From a bacterium (GTDB lineage Bacteria > Patescibacteria > Microgenomatia > Levybacterales > UBA12049), in assembly GCA_021825955.1 (NCBI GenBank), contig JAKAEH010000050.1:1-6664 (forward strand): a DNA stretch of 6,664 nucleotides. Direction: 5' to 3'. Shown one piece after another: positions 6,031-6,664 of this stretch. The notes beneath the pieces were generated by a model. The model was given only the letters and a program-made list of their open reading frames with translations. It made no database searches and was not told the origin of the DNA. Both the position numbers and the translations under genes were made by a program. The stretch's first letter is position 1; each line of letters begins with the position of its first letter.

Positions 6031-6664
6031 ATGGATAAATTACTATTTAAATTTAGATTTTTTGCATTATTTTTAATATTAATCCTCGGATTGTACCTGA
6101 GGAATAATAATCTTTATACGTGGCCACGTCTGGGAGCAACATTTGATGAATATGCATGGACATGGCTGGGGATGAGCCTAATTCAAAACCATGTTCCGAT
6201 ATCATGGTCTCCCCATCCTCAATACGCACACAAAACTTTAATTACATATCAGAAAGCATATTTTTGGTTAGTAAGGCCTTACCTTGAGCACCCGCCGCTT
6301 TTTGGTCTTGTTGCAGGCAGCTATGCTTTGCTTTCGGGAACTAAGGATATGCTTCATGTTGATCTTAACCACATAAGAGGATTGGCCCTTATTTTGGGAG
6401 TATTGAGCATTTTTATTTTATATATTTTTGCCGCAGAGGTTTATGATTATAAGATTGGGCTTTTGTCGGCCCTAATTTATTCGGTGATTCCGACAATTGT
6501 CGTGGGCTCAAGACTTGTGCAGAACGAAAATTTTTTTATTCCATTTTTTCTCCTAGCTCTTACTCTTTTGTCAAAATTTATAAAAACAAACAATCCTTGG
6601 TATAGAAACGGCGCGGCTGTTATCTGTGGGCTCTTAAGTTTAGCAAAAGTCCCATGGTTGGCAG
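6031..6664 (+). CDS. GT-C membrane glycosyltransferase, PMT/GT39/RgtA-like (partial, 3' end missing)
   Basis: N-terminal 211 residues of a multi-spanning glycosyltransferase cut by the right edge. A first hydrophobic helix at about 9-23 leads into a long outer loop with Asp39-Glu40 (TFDEYAW) and EHPPLFG at 86-92. Acidic pair plus HPP is the hallmark of GT-C enzymes related to PMT, ArnT and Rgt proteins, in which the acidic residue is the likely catalytic base. Further helices lie near 114-135, 142-158, 167-182 and 195-206. SRLVQNENFF (160-169) and LSLAKVPWL (202-210) fit the conserved cytoplasmic/helix-edge positions of the family. The donor is expected to be a polyprenyl-phosphate sugar, such as one made by a GT2 like that at 4113-4865. 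The ATG follows the TAA of the GT4 gene directly and no Shine-Dalgarno is visible. Compared with the first GT-C gene it keeps the His of HPP and has a different loop, so it is not a close duplicate. Total length cannot be known. Confidence 0.8.
   Translation, partial: MDKLLFKFRFFALFLILILGLYLRNNNLYTWPRLGATFDEYAWTWLGMSLIQNHVPISWSPHPQYAHKTLITYQKAYFWLVRPYLEHPPLFGLVAGSYALLSGTKDMLHVDLNHIRGLALILGVLSIFILYIFAAEVYDYKIGLLSALIYSVIPTIVVGSRLVQNENFFIPFFLLALTLLSKFIKTNNPWYRNGAAVICGLLSLAKVPWLA

Overview
The window is an AT-rich, gene-dense stretch with every gene on the + strand. It holds seven protein-coding genes, the first possibly cut at the left edge and the last cut at the right edge. All seven look like parts of one cell-surface glycan or glycoconjugate locus. 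TGA is used as a stop at three gene ends, two of them inside ATGA stop/start overlaps, and no gene reads through TGA, so the code is standard. Compact packing, few Shine-Dalgarno sequences, low GC and the style of the glycosyltransferases suggest a Patescibacteria/Candidate Phyla Radiation bacterium, perhaps of the Microgenomates type. That assignment is inference from general features; no phylogenetic marker is present.

Layout: (1) 53-1192, a multi-spanning GT-C glycosyltransferase with a PMT-like DE and PPLGK signature. (2) 1189-2241, a GT4 glycosyltransferase. (3) 2238-3545, a twelve-helix Wzx/MOP-type lipid-linked sugar flippase. (4) 3559-4113, an RmlC-like cupin, probably a nucleotide-sugar epimerase or isomerase. 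(5) 4113-4865, a GT2 enzyme resembling polyprenyl-phosphate hexose synthases (DPM1/ALG5). (6) 4866-4932, a 67-nt very AT-rich gap, the longest intergenic stretch. (7) 4933-6030, a second, different GT4. (8) 6031 to the right edge, a second GT-C enzyme with DE and HPP motifs.

A plausible working scheme, inferred from families and not proven: the cupin helps make a deoxy-sugar nucleotide; the GT4 enzymes build an oligosaccharide on a lipid carrier at the inner face of the membrane; the flippase moves it outward; the GT2 charges polyprenyl phosphate with a hexose; and the GT-C enzymes use that polyprenyl-phosphate sugar on the outer face to decorate glycan or protein. The window contains no initiating phosphoglycosyltransferase, polymerase, ligase or rest of a dTDP-rhamnose pathway, so the locus probably continues on one or both sides.

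I found no tRNA, rRNA, CRISPR array, insertion sequence or riboswitch. The region reads as an ordinary though divergent glycan locus and not as a clearly new system. The most interesting points are the altered active-site motifs in the GT2 and in the first GT-C enzyme, the pairing of a GT2 with two GT-C enzymes, and possible leaderless expression of the cupin gene.
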